Counted from the first letter of the stretch, positions 51,456 to 61,313 are shown. The stretch: 64,000 nucleotides of DNA from Catalinimonas alkaloidigena (GCF_900100765.1 NZ_FNFO01000003.1:310001-374000), one strand, 5' to 3'. Translations and numbers: made by a program. Notes: generated from the letters alone by a model not told the origin.

Positions 51456-52251
51456 CAGGCAGACCGTCGTTGCCCCCACCGATGATCACCATCTTTGAGT
51501 TCTCCGATTTGGCCAGCTCCTGCGTCGCTTCAATGCCTTTCCACTTCAACAGCTTATCGGAAATGCCTTCGGTCACGATGCGCTGAAACTCCTGAATGCC
51601 TTTGGCTTCGATCTGTTTACGCTCCGCTTCTTTTTGTTCTTTCACCAACCGGAACTCGTACTCCTGCGCCTGCTGCTCTTGCTCCAGTTTCCGCTCAATG
51701 GCCTGTTTGATTTTGTCAGGCAACTGAATGGAACGAATCAGTAACGCGTCCAGGTCGACAAAATTCTGCACCAAAATCTGACGCGTTTCCGCTTCGATGT
51801 CTTGTTGAATGGCTTCGCGTTTGGTCGAGTACAACTCTTCCGGCGTATATTTCCCGATGACGCGACGCGCCGACGCCCGTACCTCCGGAATCACGACTTT
51901 CTGCAGATACTCGGGGCCAATCTCTTCGTGCAGAAACCCCAGTTTCGACTCAATGGGCCGGTAGCGAATGGAAAAATCCACGTTGATCGCCAGTCCGTTT
52001 GAAGAAAGCACATCCATCTGCTCCTGGTTTTCCTGTTTCTGGACGTTGTAGACGATCATGTCGTTCCAGGGCGCAATGACGTGAAAGCCCTGGGCGTAGA
52101 CGTGTTCTTTGTCCAGCCCGCCACCAAAGCGCTGAAACAGAAGCCCCCGTTCGCCGGGGCGGATCGTCACGAAGGTGGCGTTAGAAAAAAGGAGAATGCC
52201 CACAAAAATTATTGCTGCCACGATGGCAACGGGTACATAACGTCGGTTCAT
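51439..52251 (-). CDS. Prohibitin family (SPFH) membrane protein
   Basis: Membrane-anchored SPFH protein of 270 residues that forms ring-like oligomers. One N-terminal membrane helix (about 5-25, YVPVAIVAAIIFVGILLFS), then the SPFH core (about 26-195, GERGLLFQRFGGGLDKEHVYAQGFHVIAPW, SSNGLAINVDFSIRYRP) and a charged coiled coil (about 190-245, KQAIERKLEQEQQAQEYEF). In bacteria such proteins stabilise membrane regions or guard proteases; none is encoded next to it. ATG start at 52251. Confidence 0.92.
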   Translation of the reverse strand: MNRRYVPVAIVAAIIFVGILLFSNATFVTIRPGERGLLFQRFGGGLDKEHVYAQGFHVIAPWNDMIVYNVQKQENQEQMDVLSSNGLAINVDFSIRYRPIESKLGFLHEEIGPEYLQKVVIPEVRASARRVIGKYTPEELYSTKREAIQQDIEAETRQILVQNFVDLDALLIRSIQLPDKIKQAIERKLEQEQQAQEYEFRLVKEQKEAERKQIEAKGIQEFQRIVTEGISDKLLKWKGIEATQELAKSENSKMVIIGGGNDGLPVILNE

Positions 52252-52392
52252 GTGTGTATGGATTAAGATGAAGTTTCAATAATACAAAAGCGAGAAGAGT
52301 TGGAGGCCGCGCGGTGAGAAGTCCTGCCCGGTAGCACTCTACTAACTTTCTCGGCGGCACTTTCGTAAAAAGAGCAGCTCCTTCCTACCTTC

Positions 52393-53508
52393 ATGCAAAA
52401 GCTCTACCCCACCCTGGTGCGGCTCACCGTAGCCCTGCTTTTTCTGATTCTGCTGGTGTTTGCCCTGACGCAGGCCCGCAACGTACTTTATCCGCTGGCG
52501 CTGGCGATTTTGTTTGCGTACCTGTTACGCCCCGTCGCCGAGTTTCTGGAGCGCCTGCGCGTCCCCCGCATTGCGGCCAATTTGCTCAGCATTCTGCTGA
52601 TGGCCGCGGTGGTGGGCAGTGTCTTTTTCTTTCTCTACAACCAGTTCAGCGTTTTTACGGACGATTTTCCACTGTTGAAGGAACAGGCGAAAGCGAACAT
52701 TCATCGCCTGGAAATGGGCATTGAGGCGACGCTTGGCATTTCAACCCACCAGCAACACGCCTGGCTGACCGAACAATCCGATGCTTTTTTCAACCCGGAG
52801 AGCGGCCAACGCATGCTTAAGTTTTTCAGCGCGACGACCAGCACCCTGGTCGCCATCTTTCTGATTCCGGTCTACATTTTTTTCCTGTTGTATTACCGGG
52901 ATAAGTTCCGCGAGTTTGTCCTGCAAATCGCTCCTGCGCGACATCACCCCACGACCCTGCAGACCCTGGAAGAGATTTCGACCGTCACGGCCCGTTACAT
53001 GGGCGGACTGGTCATGGTCGTGGCCATTTTGTGCGTGCTGAACTCGACGGGCCTGATGCTGATCGGCATTCGGTACCCCATTTTGTTCGGAATTGTTTCG
53101 GCGATGATCAACTTCATCCCCTACTTCGGCACCCTGGCCGGCGGCAGCATTCCGTTTCTGTTCGCGCTGTTGCTGGAAGATTCGCCTCGCTATGCCTTGT
53201 GGGTTGCGCTGTTTTTTCTGCTGGTTCAGTTTCTGGAAAACAACATCCTGACGCCCAACATCGTGGGTGGGCAGGTCAGCATCAACCCCTTGTTCATCAT
53301 CCTCAGCCTGCTGGTCGGCGCGGCCCTCTGGGGCATTCCCGGTATGTTTGTGATCGTGCCTTATCTGGCCATGTTCAAAATCGTTTGCGACCACGTCGAG
53401 CGGCTACGCCCGGTTTCGTACCTGATCAGCACGCACGGCACGGAGAAGCACGCGCTGACGTGGGCCAAGATCAAAAGCGTGTTTGTACGGAACACAGCCC
53501 GCTCTTAA
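52393..53508 (+). CDS. AI-2E family transporter (permease)
   Basis: Membrane protein of 371 residues with about eight helices, of the AI-2E/UPF0118 type. The pattern NVLYPLALAILFAYLLRPVAEFLERLRVPR and, near the C terminus, GGQVSINPLFIILSLLVGAALWGIPGMFVIVPYLAMFKIVCDH are standard. Members include the suggested AI-2 exporter TqsA and Na+(Li+)/H+ antiporters, so the substrate is open. ATG start at 52393; a TAACTTTC near-match promoter lies about 45 bases upstream. The last four bases overlap the convergent ABC transporter gene. Confidence 0.92.
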   Translation: MQKLYPTLVRLTVALLFLILLVFALTQARNVLYPLALAILFAYLLRPVAEFLERLRVPRIAANLLSILLMAAVVGSVFFFLYNQFSVFTDDFPLLKEQAKANIHRLEMGIEATLGISTHQQHAWLTEQSDAFFNPESGQRMLKFFSATTSTLVAIFLIPVYIFFLLYYRDKFREFVLQIAPARHHPTTLQTLEEISTVTARYMGGLVMVVAILCVLNSTGLMLIGIRYPILFGIVSAMINFIPYFGTLAGGSIPFLFALLLEDSPRYALWVALFFLLVQFLENNILTPNIVGGQVSINPLFIILSLLVGAALWGIPGMFVIVPYLAMFKIVCDHVERLRPVSYLISTHGTEKHALTWAKIKSVFVRNTARS

Positions 53509-55361
53509 CGATACCCCTGCGCCTGGAGGTTGAACAGTTCGGCATAGCGGCCATTTTGCTGCAGAAGCGCTTCGTGGGTGCCCAACTCCAGTACGCGGCC
53601 GCCTTCCAACACCAGAATACGGTCGGCCATGCGCACGGTCGAAAAGCGGTGCGAAATCAGGACGGCGGTTTTGCCGCGGGTCAGGTCCGCAAAGCGCTCG
53701 AACACCTCGTATTCGGCGCGGGCATCGAGCGCGGCCGTAGGCTCGTCGAGGATCAGCAACTGCGCATCGCGCATGTAGGCCCGGCCCAGTGCAATTTTCT
53801 GCCACTGTCCTCCCGAAAGGTCGACGCCCCCAAACCGGCGACCGATTTTCTGTTCGTACTGCTCCGGCAAACCGGCAATCACCGTATCGGCCAAACTCAG
53901 GGCGGCGGCGGTTTCAATCTTAGGACGAGTGAGTCGGTCTTCGATCTGCCCCACTGCAATGTTATCGGCCGCGGTGAACTGAAATTTGACGAAATCCTGG
54001 AAAATCACCCCGATGTTGGCGCGTACTTCGGCAGGATCGTATTCGCGCAGGTCAATGCCGTCGAGCAAAATGCGTCCTTCAGTCGGGTCGTACAGCCTCC
54101 CCAAGAGCTTGACAAGGGTAGTTTTACCCGCGCCATTTTCACCCACCAGCGCCATCTTTTCGCCCGCACGCAGGTGAAAATCCAGATGGCGGATGGCCCA
54201 CTTGTTGCTGCCTTCGTAGCGGAACCCTACGTTTTCGAACGTAAACCCTTGCTGAATGGGACGAGGAAACGAACGCGCACCGACCAACCGCCGGATGCGG
54301 GGCTGCAGCTGGAAAAACTCGAAGAAGTCGTTGAGGTACAAAGCGCCTTCCGACACACTGTTGAAGCGGTTCAGCACTCCTTCCAGCAGGGTACGCATGC
54401 GCTGAAACGAACCGGCCAGGAACGTCAGATCCCCGATGCTGATTTCACCACTCACCGTACGCAGCACGATAAAGACGTAGGCACCGTAGTAGCCGGCCGT
54501 GCCTAGGGCCGAGAAAAGCAGCCCCCACCAGGCACGCTTCACTGCAATTTTCCGGTTTTCGTGGTAAAATCGATCCGACAAGTGCCGGAAGCGGTCGACC
54601 AGAAATCCGGAAAGGCCAAACATCTTTACTTCTTTGGCGGTCTCGTCCGACGCCCCCGTAAACCGCAGGTAGTCCAGCTCACGACGTTCGGGGGTCCAGT
54701 TCCGCACCAGCGAATAGCTCCGCTCGTTGAAGTAAGACTCCCCCACGAAAGCGGGAATCACCGCAATAACCAACAGCAGAATAAGCCACGGATTGAAGGC
54801 GACCAGCCCCACGGCCAAAAACGCCATCGTCACCACATCCTGAAACTGACTCAGGGTCTGCGACATCAGGACAGTACGCCCGACAGTTTGCCGCCGGGCC
54901 CGCTCCAACTTGTCGTAAAACTCTGAATCCTCGAACTGGGTCAGGTCCAGTTCTGCCGCGTGCTCCATCAGGCGAATCGACGAAGCATTGGCAAACAGAT
55001 CGCCGAGCAGGCTATCGAGCAGATTGATGGCCCGGTTGAGCAGATCGGACAAGATCGCCAGGCCAAACTCCAGCGCCAGTAGGGTCAGGAGCCACTGGAC
55101 CGAACCGCTGTCCTGCGTCAGGGCTACCACCTCGTCGATGATCAGCTTGCCGACGTACAGCACCGCCGGGGGTACTGCCGATTTGATGACACGCAGCGCG
55201 ACGTTCCCCCCTGCATAGGCGGGGCGGGTGTGCCAGATCATCTTGAAAAAAGCGGGAAGATTTTTGAACGCCTCGAACCGCTGGCGTAAGGTCAACGAGT
55301 CTGCATCGGACTGCCCGTTGCGTGCGGCGTTCCCGTTCGAACGCCCGTTTAGAATTGCCAT
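53505..55361 (-). CDS. ABC exporter, fused permease and ATPase
   Basis: Half-transporter of 618 residues: a membrane domain of about six helices (to residue 370) and an ATPase domain with Walker A GENGAGKTT (near 403), the Q-loop, the signature LSGGQWQKIALGRAY (near 515) and Walker B LLILDEPTAALD. It exports lipids, peptides or drugs; the type cannot be narrowed. The start ATG at 55361 (MAILNGRSNG) is chosen because the upstream extension does not look membrane-like. It probably works as a homodimer, as no partner half is present. It diverges from pyrC. Confidence 0.92.
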   Translation of the reverse strand: MAILNGRSNGNAARNGQSDADSLTLRQRFEAFKNLPAFFKMIWHTRPAYAGGNVALRVIKSAVPPAVLYVGKLIIDEVVALTQDSGSVQWLLTLLALEFGLAILSDLLNRAINLLDSLLGDLFANASSIRLMEHAAELDLTQFEDSEFYDKLERARRQTVGRTVLMSQTLSQFQDVVTMAFLAVGLVAFNPWLILLLVIAVIPAFVGESYFNERSYSLVRNWTPERRELDYLRFTGASDETAKEVKMFGLSGFLVDRFRHLSDRFYHENRKIAVKRAWWGLLFSALGTAGYYGAYVFIVLRTVSGEISIGDLTFLAGSFQRMRTLLEGVLNRFNSVSEGALYLNDFFEFFQLQPRIRRLVGARSFPRPIQQGFTFENVGFRYEGSNKWAIRHLDFHLRAGEKMALVGENGAGKTTLVKLLGRLYDPTEGRILLDGIDLREYDPAEVRANIGVIFQDFVKFQFTAADNIAVGQIEDRLTRPKIETAAALSLADTVIAGLPEQYEQKIGRRFGGVDLSGGQWQKIALGRAYMRDAQLLILDEPTAALDARAEYEVFERFADLTRGKTAVLISHRFSTVRMADRILVLEGGRVLELGTHEALLQQNGRYAELFNLQAQGYR

Positions 55362-55430
55362 ACGCTTCGGTAACAACGGAACCCCTCGGAAAGTGTCAGA
55401 CACCGACAAAAACGGTCACGCAAAAGTCTC

Positions 55431-55438
55431 TACCTTTG
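55431..55438 (+). promoter_or_regulatory. Promoter -7 box for pyrC
   Basis: TACCTTTG, an exact TAnnTTTG match, 22 bases before the ATG at 55461, in the divergent spacer with the ABC exporter gene. Confidence 0.65.
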
Positions 55439-55460
55439 GCCCTCACTTCAGTTCCAGCGC

Positions 55461-56804
55461 ATGCCACACACCACGCTCCTCCTCAATGCCCGTTTGGTCA
55501 ACGAAGGCCAGATCATCGAAACCGACGTCTTAATAGAAGGAGAACGGATTGCCAGGCTAGGAGGAGACCTGGCGTCGCTCCCGGCAGACCAGACCCTCGA
55601 TGCACGTGGCAACTACCTACTTCCCGGTCTTATCGACGATCAGGTGCATTTTCGTGAGCCCGGACTTACGCATAAGGCCACGATTTATTCGGAAGCACGG
55701 GCGGCAGTAGCCGGCGGCATTACGTCGTTTATGGAGATGCCCAACACGCAACCCCCGGCGGTAACCCATGAGCGCCTGGAAGCCAAGTACGACCGGGCAG
55801 CCCAAACGTCCCTGGCGAACTATTCTTTTTACCTGGGGGCCAGCAACGACAACCTCGACGAAGTGCGGCGGGTAAACCCGGCCCAGATCTGCGGCGTCAA
55901 GGTGTTTATGGGTTCCTCGACCGGAAACATGCTGGTCGACAACGAAAAAACGTTGGAAAACATTTTCCGGGAAGCGCCTACGCTTATTGCTACCCACTGT
56001 GAAGACGAGGCCACGATCCGGGCCAATATGGCCGCCGCGCGCGAAAAATGGGGCGAAGACGTGCCGATCGAAGAACACCCTAACATCCGCAGTGCCGAGG
56101 CATGCTACCGCTCTTCTTCACGTGCCGTAGCACTGGCCAAACAACACGGTGCCCGTCTGCACATCCTGCACATTTCCACTGCCCGCGAGCTGGAGTTGTT
56201 CGAGAACACGCTACCGCTGGCTCAGAAAAAAATTACGGCGGAAGCCTGCCTGCACCACCTCTGGTTTCACGAAGCCGACTACGTGCAGAAGGGTACGCTC
56301 ATCAAATGGAACCCCGCCGTGAAGACGGAACAGGACCGCGCGGCCGTTTTTCAGGCGGTGTTGGACGACCGCATCGACGTGCTGGCGACGGACCACGCCC
56401 CCCACACGCGCGAAGAGAAAAACAATGGATACTTCAAAGCGCCGTCGGGTGGACCGCTGGTGCAGCACCTACTGCCGGGGTTGCTGTCCTTCTGGCATCA
56501 GGGCAAAATGAGCCTGGAAAAAATTGTGGAAAAGACCAGCCACGCACCGGCGACACTGTTCCGCATCCAAGACCGGGGATTTGTGCGCGAAGGGTATTTT
56601 GCCGATCTGGTACTGGTCGATCCTAACGCTCCCTGGACGGTGTCCCACGAAAACATCCTCTACAAATGCGGCTGGTCTCCGTTTGAAGGCACGCAGTTTC
56701 CGGCCAAAGTCACGCACACGTGGGTGTCGGGGCATCTGGCGTACCAGAATGGTCAGTTCGACGAACGCCAAATGGGACAACGCCTGCGTTTTCAGCCCCG
56801 CTAA
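55461..56804 (+). CDS. pyrC: Dihydroorotase
   Basis: Third step of pyrimidine synthesis: cyclises carbamoyl aspartate to dihydroorotate. The 447 residues carry LLPGLIDDQVHFREPGLTHKA near 53-73, HCEDE near 178 for the later metal ligands, LHILHIST with another His, and ATDHAPHTREEK near 311 with the catalytic Asp. In most dihydroorotases the first metal pair is HxH; here position 61 is Gln and only H63 remains. I recall the same QVH form from other Bacteroidota, so it is likely a lineage feature. Its own promoter box lies at 55431; a terminator at 56825 follows. Confidence 0.95.
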   Translation: MPHTTLLLNARLVNEGQIIETDVLIEGERIARLGGDLASLPADQTLDARGNYLLPGLIDDQVHFREPGLTHKATIYSEARAAVAGGITSFMEMPNTQPPAVTHERLEAKYDRAAQTSLANYSFYLGASNDNLDEVRRVNPAQICGVKVFMGSSTGNMLVDNEKTLENIFREAPTLIATHCEDEATIRANMAAAREKWGEDVPIEEHPNIRSAEACYRSSSRAVALAKQHGARLHILHISTARELELFENTLPLAQKKITAEACLHHLWFHEADYVQKGTLIKWNPAVKTEQDRAAVFQAVLDDRIDVLATDHAPHTREEKNNGYFKAPSGGPLVQHLLPGLLSFWHQGKMSLEKIVEKTSHAPATLFRIQDRGFVREGYFADLVLVDPNAPWTVSHENILYKCGWSPFEGTQFPAKVTHTWVSGHLAYQNGQFDERQMGQRLRFQPR

Positions 56805-56824
56805 ACGACTGGAACTGCCACAAA

Positions 56825-56850
56825 AAAAGCCCCATCTGCATGGGGCTTTT
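56825..56850. terminator. Bidirectional intrinsic terminator between pyrC and the S41 protease
   Basis: AAAAGCCCCAT (56825-56835) pairs with ATGGGGCTTTT (56840-56850). T-runs occur on both strands, fitting the convergent genes ending at 56804 and 56872. Confidence 0.9.
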
Positions 56851-56871
56851 CTATTTTCAAAGTTGTGCTGC

Positions 56872-58509
56872 TTATTTTCCTGTTTTCCAGGTGCCGGTTT
56901 CCAACGCCTGTGCTTTGTCGAACATACCGACCGCCTGTTGGAACACTTCGTCGTTCTGATGGAAAACGGGGTAGAACCCTTCGTTTCGCCACACGGATTT
57001 GGCAATGAAGGCCTTCACGCCGGTTTTGATCGAGCTTTTCGAACGCTGGAACTGCTCTTCGTTGTACTCAATGCCTGCGCTTTTGGCAACCGCCTTCAAT
57101 TCCGCCAGCATTTTGTCGCTTACCTCGTAGTTCTTCACAAAATCGTTCAGGTCCATTTTCTGGAACATCTTCTTGTTCCGATCATAATAGTCCATGGCGT
57201 ATTCGCGAATCAAATTCTTGTTGTAGAGTTCGATCAGGTAACGCGAATTCTCCGACGTGTCGGCTGGCACAAAATAGTCGGGCATAATGCCGCCGCCACC
57301 GTATACCGTCCGGCCGAGTCCCGTCTGGTAGCGGAGCGAATCGTTGAATTTGATGCTGTCGGCGTGGAAGAACTCACCGTGCTCGTAACGGTTGTAGATG
57401 TCCATGCCGTATTCGTCGCCTTCTTCGTAAGGCTTCTGGATGCTACGGCCGCTCGGCGTGTAGTACCGAGAGATGGTCAGGCGCAGTTCCGAATTGTCGG
57501 ATAGCGTTACCGGCATCTGAACCAGTCCTTTCCCGAAAGAACGACGCCCTACGATCAGCGCGCGGTCATTGTCCTGCAAGGCACCCGCGACAATCTCCGA
57601 GGCCGACGCACTGCCTTCGTTGATCAGCACGATAACGGGGCCTTCTTCGAAATCACCTTTTTTATAAGCGTATACTTTGGAATCGAAGCGTTCGCCACGG
57701 CCGTCAGTATACACAATCAGTTTGTTACCTGATAACAACTCGTCGGCCATTTTGGTAGCGCGATCCATGTACCCACCCGGGTTATCGCGCAGATCGAGGA
57801 TCAGCTTCCGCATGCCTTTGGCCTTCAGTCCGTCCAATGCTTCTTTAAACTCGTTGTACGTATTGGCAGCAAAGCGGCTGACCTTCAGGTATCCTACCTG
57901 ATCGTCAACCATGTACGCAACGTCGATCGAATACGACGGGATTTTGTCGCGCGTGACCACGAAATCAATCGGCTTCTGTTCACCCCGGCGCTGGATACCC
58001 AGCTTAACTTTCGAGCCCTTGGGGCCACGCAGTTTGCTGAATACATCACGGTTCGTAAAGCCGATACCCGCCACGTTTTCGCCATCCACCGACACAATTT
58101 TGTCACCGGCCCGAAGTCCCACTTGCTCCGAAGGGCCGCCGCTCAGCGGCGTCACGACGTTGATGGTATCTTTCACGATCAGAAACTCGATCCCGATTCC
58201 CTCGAAATCGCCTTCCAGTTGGGTCTGGGCCATTTCCACGTCGCGGGCGGGGATGTATACGGTATGAGGATCAAGCTTTTCCAGCATTTCCTCAATGGCC
58301 GTTTCGACCAGATCGTCGGTGTTGACAGAATCGACGTAATCGCGTTCGATCAAGCCCAGCACTTCACCGAACTTTTTGTAATTATTTAAGACCGCCCGGT
58401 TGTTCTGGCCGCCGAACATGGTGGCACCGACCAGCATTCCGCCTGCAATGGCCAGGGCCAGCAAGATGGGCAGACGCACTTGCGTTTTAGAATTTTTGAT
58501 TGATTTCAC
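56872..58509 (-). CDS. S41 family C-terminal processing peptidase
   Basis: Periplasmic protease of the CtpA/Prc type, 545 residues. An N-terminal signal or anchor (about residues 8-30), a PDZ domain (about 95-190, GIGIEFLIVKDTINVVTPLSGGPSEQVGLRAGDKIVSVDG), and the S41 core with catalytic Ser near 301 in NEGSASASEIVAGAL and Lys near 326 in SFGKGLVQ. The C-terminal region (about 400-545) is helical and unique. It degrades or trims proteins with exposed C termini. The start is GTG at 58509. A near-match promoter box lies at about 58565-58572 on the minus strand. Confidence 0.95.
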   Translation of the reverse strand: MKSIKNSKTQVRLPILLALAIAGGMLVGATMFGGQNNRAVLNNYKKFGEVLGLIERDYVDSVNTDDLVETAIEEMLEKLDPHTVYIPARDVEMAQTQLEGDFEGIGIEFLIVKDTINVVTPLSGGPSEQVGLRAGDKIVSVDGENVAGIGFTNRDVFSKLRGPKGSKVKLGIQRRGEQKPIDFVVTRDKIPSYSIDVAYMVDDQVGYLKVSRFAANTYNEFKEALDGLKAKGMRKLILDLRDNPGGYMDRATKMADELLSGNKLIVYTDGRGERFDSKVYAYKKGDFEEGPVIVLINEGSASASEIVAGALQDNDRALIVGRRSFGKGLVQMPVTLSDNSELRLTISRYYTPSGRSIQKPYEEGDEYGMDIYNRYEHGEFFHADSIKFNDSLRYQTGLGRTVYGGGGIMPDYFVPADTSENSRYLIELYNKNLIREYAMDYYDRNKKMFQKMDLNDFVKNYEVSDKMLAELKAVAKSAGIEYNEEQFQRSKSSIKTGVKAFIAKSVWRNEGFYPVFHQNDEVFQQAVGMFDKAQALETGTWKTGK

Positions 58510-58668
58510 GCTCCTATAAAATGAAAAGTTGTCTGACAGAGATAGTAAACATACGCAACTTATGGAAAGTTAGATCGACCACTGATACGCTTATCCGGCC
58601 ATCAGTACCAAAGTTGTCCAAGAACTTACGCGAATATATAAATTTAAATAACAATACTAAAACTTAAA

Positions 58669-59448
58669 TTATCGCAGTGTAAACGCATCGGCGTCCTTAA
58701 AAAATGGGAGTCGCTGGCGAAACCGCGTGAGTTCGTCGTACGACAGGCTGATGGTCTCGACCTGATTACGCGCGAGCGCCTTGCTAAGGTAATTCCCCTG
58801 GTAGTCGATCACCCCGCTTCCCCCAGCATACGTGAGTCCGGCTCCATCGCTTCCCGTTCGATTAACGCCAACCGTGTAACAAAGATTCTCGATGGCGCGC
58901 GCTTGCAGCAAAATTTCCCAGGCCTGATGACGTGGTGAGGGCCAGCTGGCCACAAAAATGAGAAGGTCGTAAGCATTCTCCACATTACGGCACCAGACCG
59001 GAAAGCGCAGATCGTAACAAATCAGCGGACAAATGTTCCAGCCCCGCCATGAGCGAATCAAGCGTTCGCTACCAGGTGTATAGGCTTCTACCTCGCCTCC
59101 GAGGCGGAACAAATGCTTTTTATCGTAAACCGCAAATTGGCCATCAGGCTCCATCCAAAGCAACCGGTTGAAGTAATGCTCGCCTTCCCGGACAATGTAA
59201 CTTCCTGCCACTGCGGCATCGGCCTGCGCGGCTATCTGCCACATCCAGCGGAAGGTGGTGAGGTTCATGGGTTCGGCCAAGGCTTCGGCGCGCATGCTAA
59301 AACCGGTGGTAAACATTTCTGGCAGCACAATCAGGTCGGTCGGCTGATGATGTTCCCAGAGCATTTCTTCCAACATGGCCCGGTTGGCTACCGGATCTTC
59401 CCAGTACAGATCGGCTTGTACCCACGTAACGCGTAACGGAGACGCCAT
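58669..59448 (-). CDS. Nitrilase-family amidohydrolase (omega-amidase-like)
   Basis: C-N hydrolase of 259 residues with the triad E44 in LPEMFTTGF, K110 in YDKKHLFRLGGE and C143 in LICYDLRFPVW. The order and motifs (RLGGE, RFPVW) fit YafV/Nit2-type omega-amidases, which hydrolyse 2-oxoglutaramate and 2-oxosuccinamate, a metabolite-repair role. The start is ATG at 59448. It diverges from recX over a 72-base spacer in which no exact promoter box was found. Confidence 0.92.
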   Translation of the reverse strand: MASPLRVTWVQADLYWEDPVANRAMLEEMLWEHHQPTDLIVLPEMFTTGFSMRAEALAEPMNLTTFRWMWQIAAQADAAVAGSYIVREGEHYFNRLLWMEPDGQFAVYDKKHLFRLGGEVEAYTPGSERLIRSWRGWNICPLICYDLRFPVWCRNVENAYDLLIFVASWPSPRHQAWEILLQARAIENLCYTVGVNRTGSDGAGLTYAGGSGVIDYQGNYLSKALARNQVETISLSYDELTRFRQRLPFFKDADAFTLR

Positions 59449-59520
59449 GAAATACTACGTTTTTTACGTTTTCTGCAAAAGCCTCGTAATTTACAAACCT
59501 TTCAGTAATAAGTCTTTACC

Positions 59521-60003
59521 ATGCGTTCGTTCGGAACTCCCAAGAAATACGACAAGGCTGCGGCGTATGCACGCATTGCCCGCTACTGTGCGTACCAGGA
59601 ACGTAGCCCCAAAGAGGTACGTGACAAACTGCGCAGCTACGGGCTAACGTCCCAGGAGGTAGAGGAACTGACGGACCGCATGATCGACGAAAATTACCTG
59701 CACGAAGCGCGCTTTGCCGAAGCCTACGCCGGAGGAAAATTTCGCTTGAAAAAGTGGGGGCGGGTGCGCATCCGCATGGGATTGCGCCAGCACGGCATCG
59801 CAGATTCCCTGATCGAAGAGTCGCTAGCCGCCTTGGATGCTGTGGATTACCGCGCTACGCTTCAACAGTTGGCGCAGAAAAAAGCGGCTTCCCTCACCGC
59901 CGAAGAACCCTTGTTACGAAAACAAAAACTTGTGGCTTACCTCCTTAACAAAGGATACGAGCCCGATCTGGTCTGGCCCCTTGTGGAAACTACGCTCTCC
60001 TGA
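59521..60003 (+). CDS. recX: Regulatory protein RecX
   Basis: Controls RecA filaments. The 160 residues are all helical and have the RecX repeats: AAAYARIARYCAYQERSPKEVRDKLRSYGLTSQEVEELTDRMIDENYLHEARFAEAYAGGKF near residues 13-72, then LKKWGRVRIRMGLRQHGIADSLIEESL. recA is not in the window, as is usual for many bacteria with a separate recX. ATG start at 59521. The stop lies seven bases before the M20 amidohydrolase start, so the two may be cotranscribed. Confidence 0.9.
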   Translation: MRSFGTPKKYDKAAAYARIARYCAYQERSPKEVRDKLRSYGLTSQEVEELTDRMIDENYLHEARFAEAYAGGKFRLKKWGRVRIRMGLRQHGIADSLIEESLAALDAVDYRATLQQLAQKKAASLTAEEPLLRKQKLVAYLLNKGYEPDLVWPLVETTLS

Positions 60004-60009
60004 CGACTT

Positions 60010-61311
60010 ATGCGGAATCTGTTTTTTACCATTTTGCTTATTACCCCTCGCCTGCTCATTGCGCAAAACACCGCTACGGAGGCGTCATCGCTCGAGGAAT
60101 TGTATCGACAGTTGCACGCCCACCCGGAGCTTTCTTTTCATGAAACCGAAACCGCCGCTCGCCTGGCGCGCGAATGGCGGGAGGCAGGTTTCGAAGTAAC
60201 CGAACAGGTCGGCGGCAACGGAGTGGTGGCGGTGCTTAAAAATGGCAAAGGCCCTACGCTGTTGATCCGGACCGACATGGATGCGCTGCCCGTTGAAGAA
60301 GCCACTGGTCTTCCGTATGCCAGCGAAGTGACTACCCAAGACGATGCCGGGCAAGAAGTACACGTGATGCATGCCTGCGGCCACGACCTGCATATGACGG
60401 TTGCCGTCGGGACGGCGCGGGCGCTGAGCAGCCAACGGAACCAATGGAAGGGTACTCTGGTGATGATCGGGCAACCTGCGGAAGAGCGCAGCGGCGGAGC
60501 CAATGCCATGCTCGACGACGGGCTTTTCACACGCTTTCCACAGCCTGACTATGCGTTGGCCCTCCACGCCAGCCCTACCCTGGAAGCGGGCAAGGTAGGT
60601 TACGTGTCTGGTTATGCGCTGGCCAACGTCGACATGGTCGACATCACCGTCCACGGCCGGGGCGGACACGGTGCGTATCCGCATACAACGCTCGATCCGG
60701 TCGTGTTATCGGCACGACTCATTCTGGACCTGCAAACGATTGTGAGTCGTGAAATTTCTCCGCTTGAGCCGGCGGTCCTGACCGTCGGATCTATTCACGG
60801 CGGTACCAAAGGCAACGTTATTCCCAACGAGGTACGGATGGAACTGACCCTGCGCTCGTACAGCGATGAGGTGCGCAATCAACTGATCGAAAAAATCAAA
60901 CGGACCTGCCACGGCGTTGCGCTTTCGGCCGGTGTACCCGACAGCTTACTGCCCGAAATACAGATTCGTAACGAATCGACGCCTTCGGTCTACAACGATC
61001 CGGCCCTGACAGAACAACTACAAAAAGTATTTGTCAAAACCCTGGGGAGCGATCGGGTCGAACAGGTACCGCCCGTCATGGCGGGGGAAGATTTTGCACG
61101 GTATGGCCGCCAAGATCCTAAAATTCCGATTATGCTTTTTTGGTTGGGCACCGTCTCGCCCGAAAAGTTGGCGGCGGCGCAGCAAGGCACGTTGCCACTC
61201 CCTTCACTGCACTCCGCGCAGTTTGCCCCCCACTATCCACCCGCAATTCGGACGGGCGTACAGGCCATGACGCAGGCGGCGCTAGCTTTGTTCAACGGAA
61301 AAAAGAAGTAG
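60010..61311 (+). CDS. M20-family metal amidohydrolase, exported
   Basis: Zinc amidohydrolase of 433 residues with a signal peptide (about residues 1-19, MRNLFFTILLITPRLLIAQ), so it acts in the periplasm or outside. The M20D motifs are in order: HPELSFHETETA, TDMDALPVEE (about 90-99), HACGHDLHMTVAVG with ligands, QPAEE near 155, and HASPT near 190. A dimerisation domain interrupts the catalytic one near 200-310. Such enzymes deacylate amino acids or peptides. Neighbours give no substrate. It converges on the histidine kinase gene with a two-base gap. Confidence 0.93.
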   Translation: MRNLFFTILLITPRLLIAQNTATEASSLEELYRQLHAHPELSFHETETAARLAREWREAGFEVTEQVGGNGVVAVLKNGKGPTLLIRTDMDALPVEEATGLPYASEVTTQDDAGQEVHVMHACGHDLHMTVAVGTARALSSQRNQWKGTLVMIGQPAEERSGGANAMLDDGLFTRFPQPDYALALHASPTLEAGKVGYVSGYALANVDMVDITVHGRGGHGAYPHTTLDPVVLSARLILDLQTIVSREISPLEPAVLTVGSIHGGTKGNVIPNEVRMELTLRSYSDEVRNQLIEKIKRTCHGVALSAGVPDSLLPEIQIRNESTPSVYNDPALTEQLQKVFVKTLGSDRVEQVPPVMAGEDFARYGRQDPKIPIMLFWLGTVSPEKLAAAQQGTLPLPSLHSAQFAPHYPPAIRTGVQAMTQAALALFNGKKK

Positions 61312-61313
61312 CC

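Noticed and set aside
53031-54506. Plus-strand frame of 491 codons
   Set aside because: It overlaps the AI-2E permease in another frame and lies antisense to the ABC exporter ATPase; both of those show full motifs.
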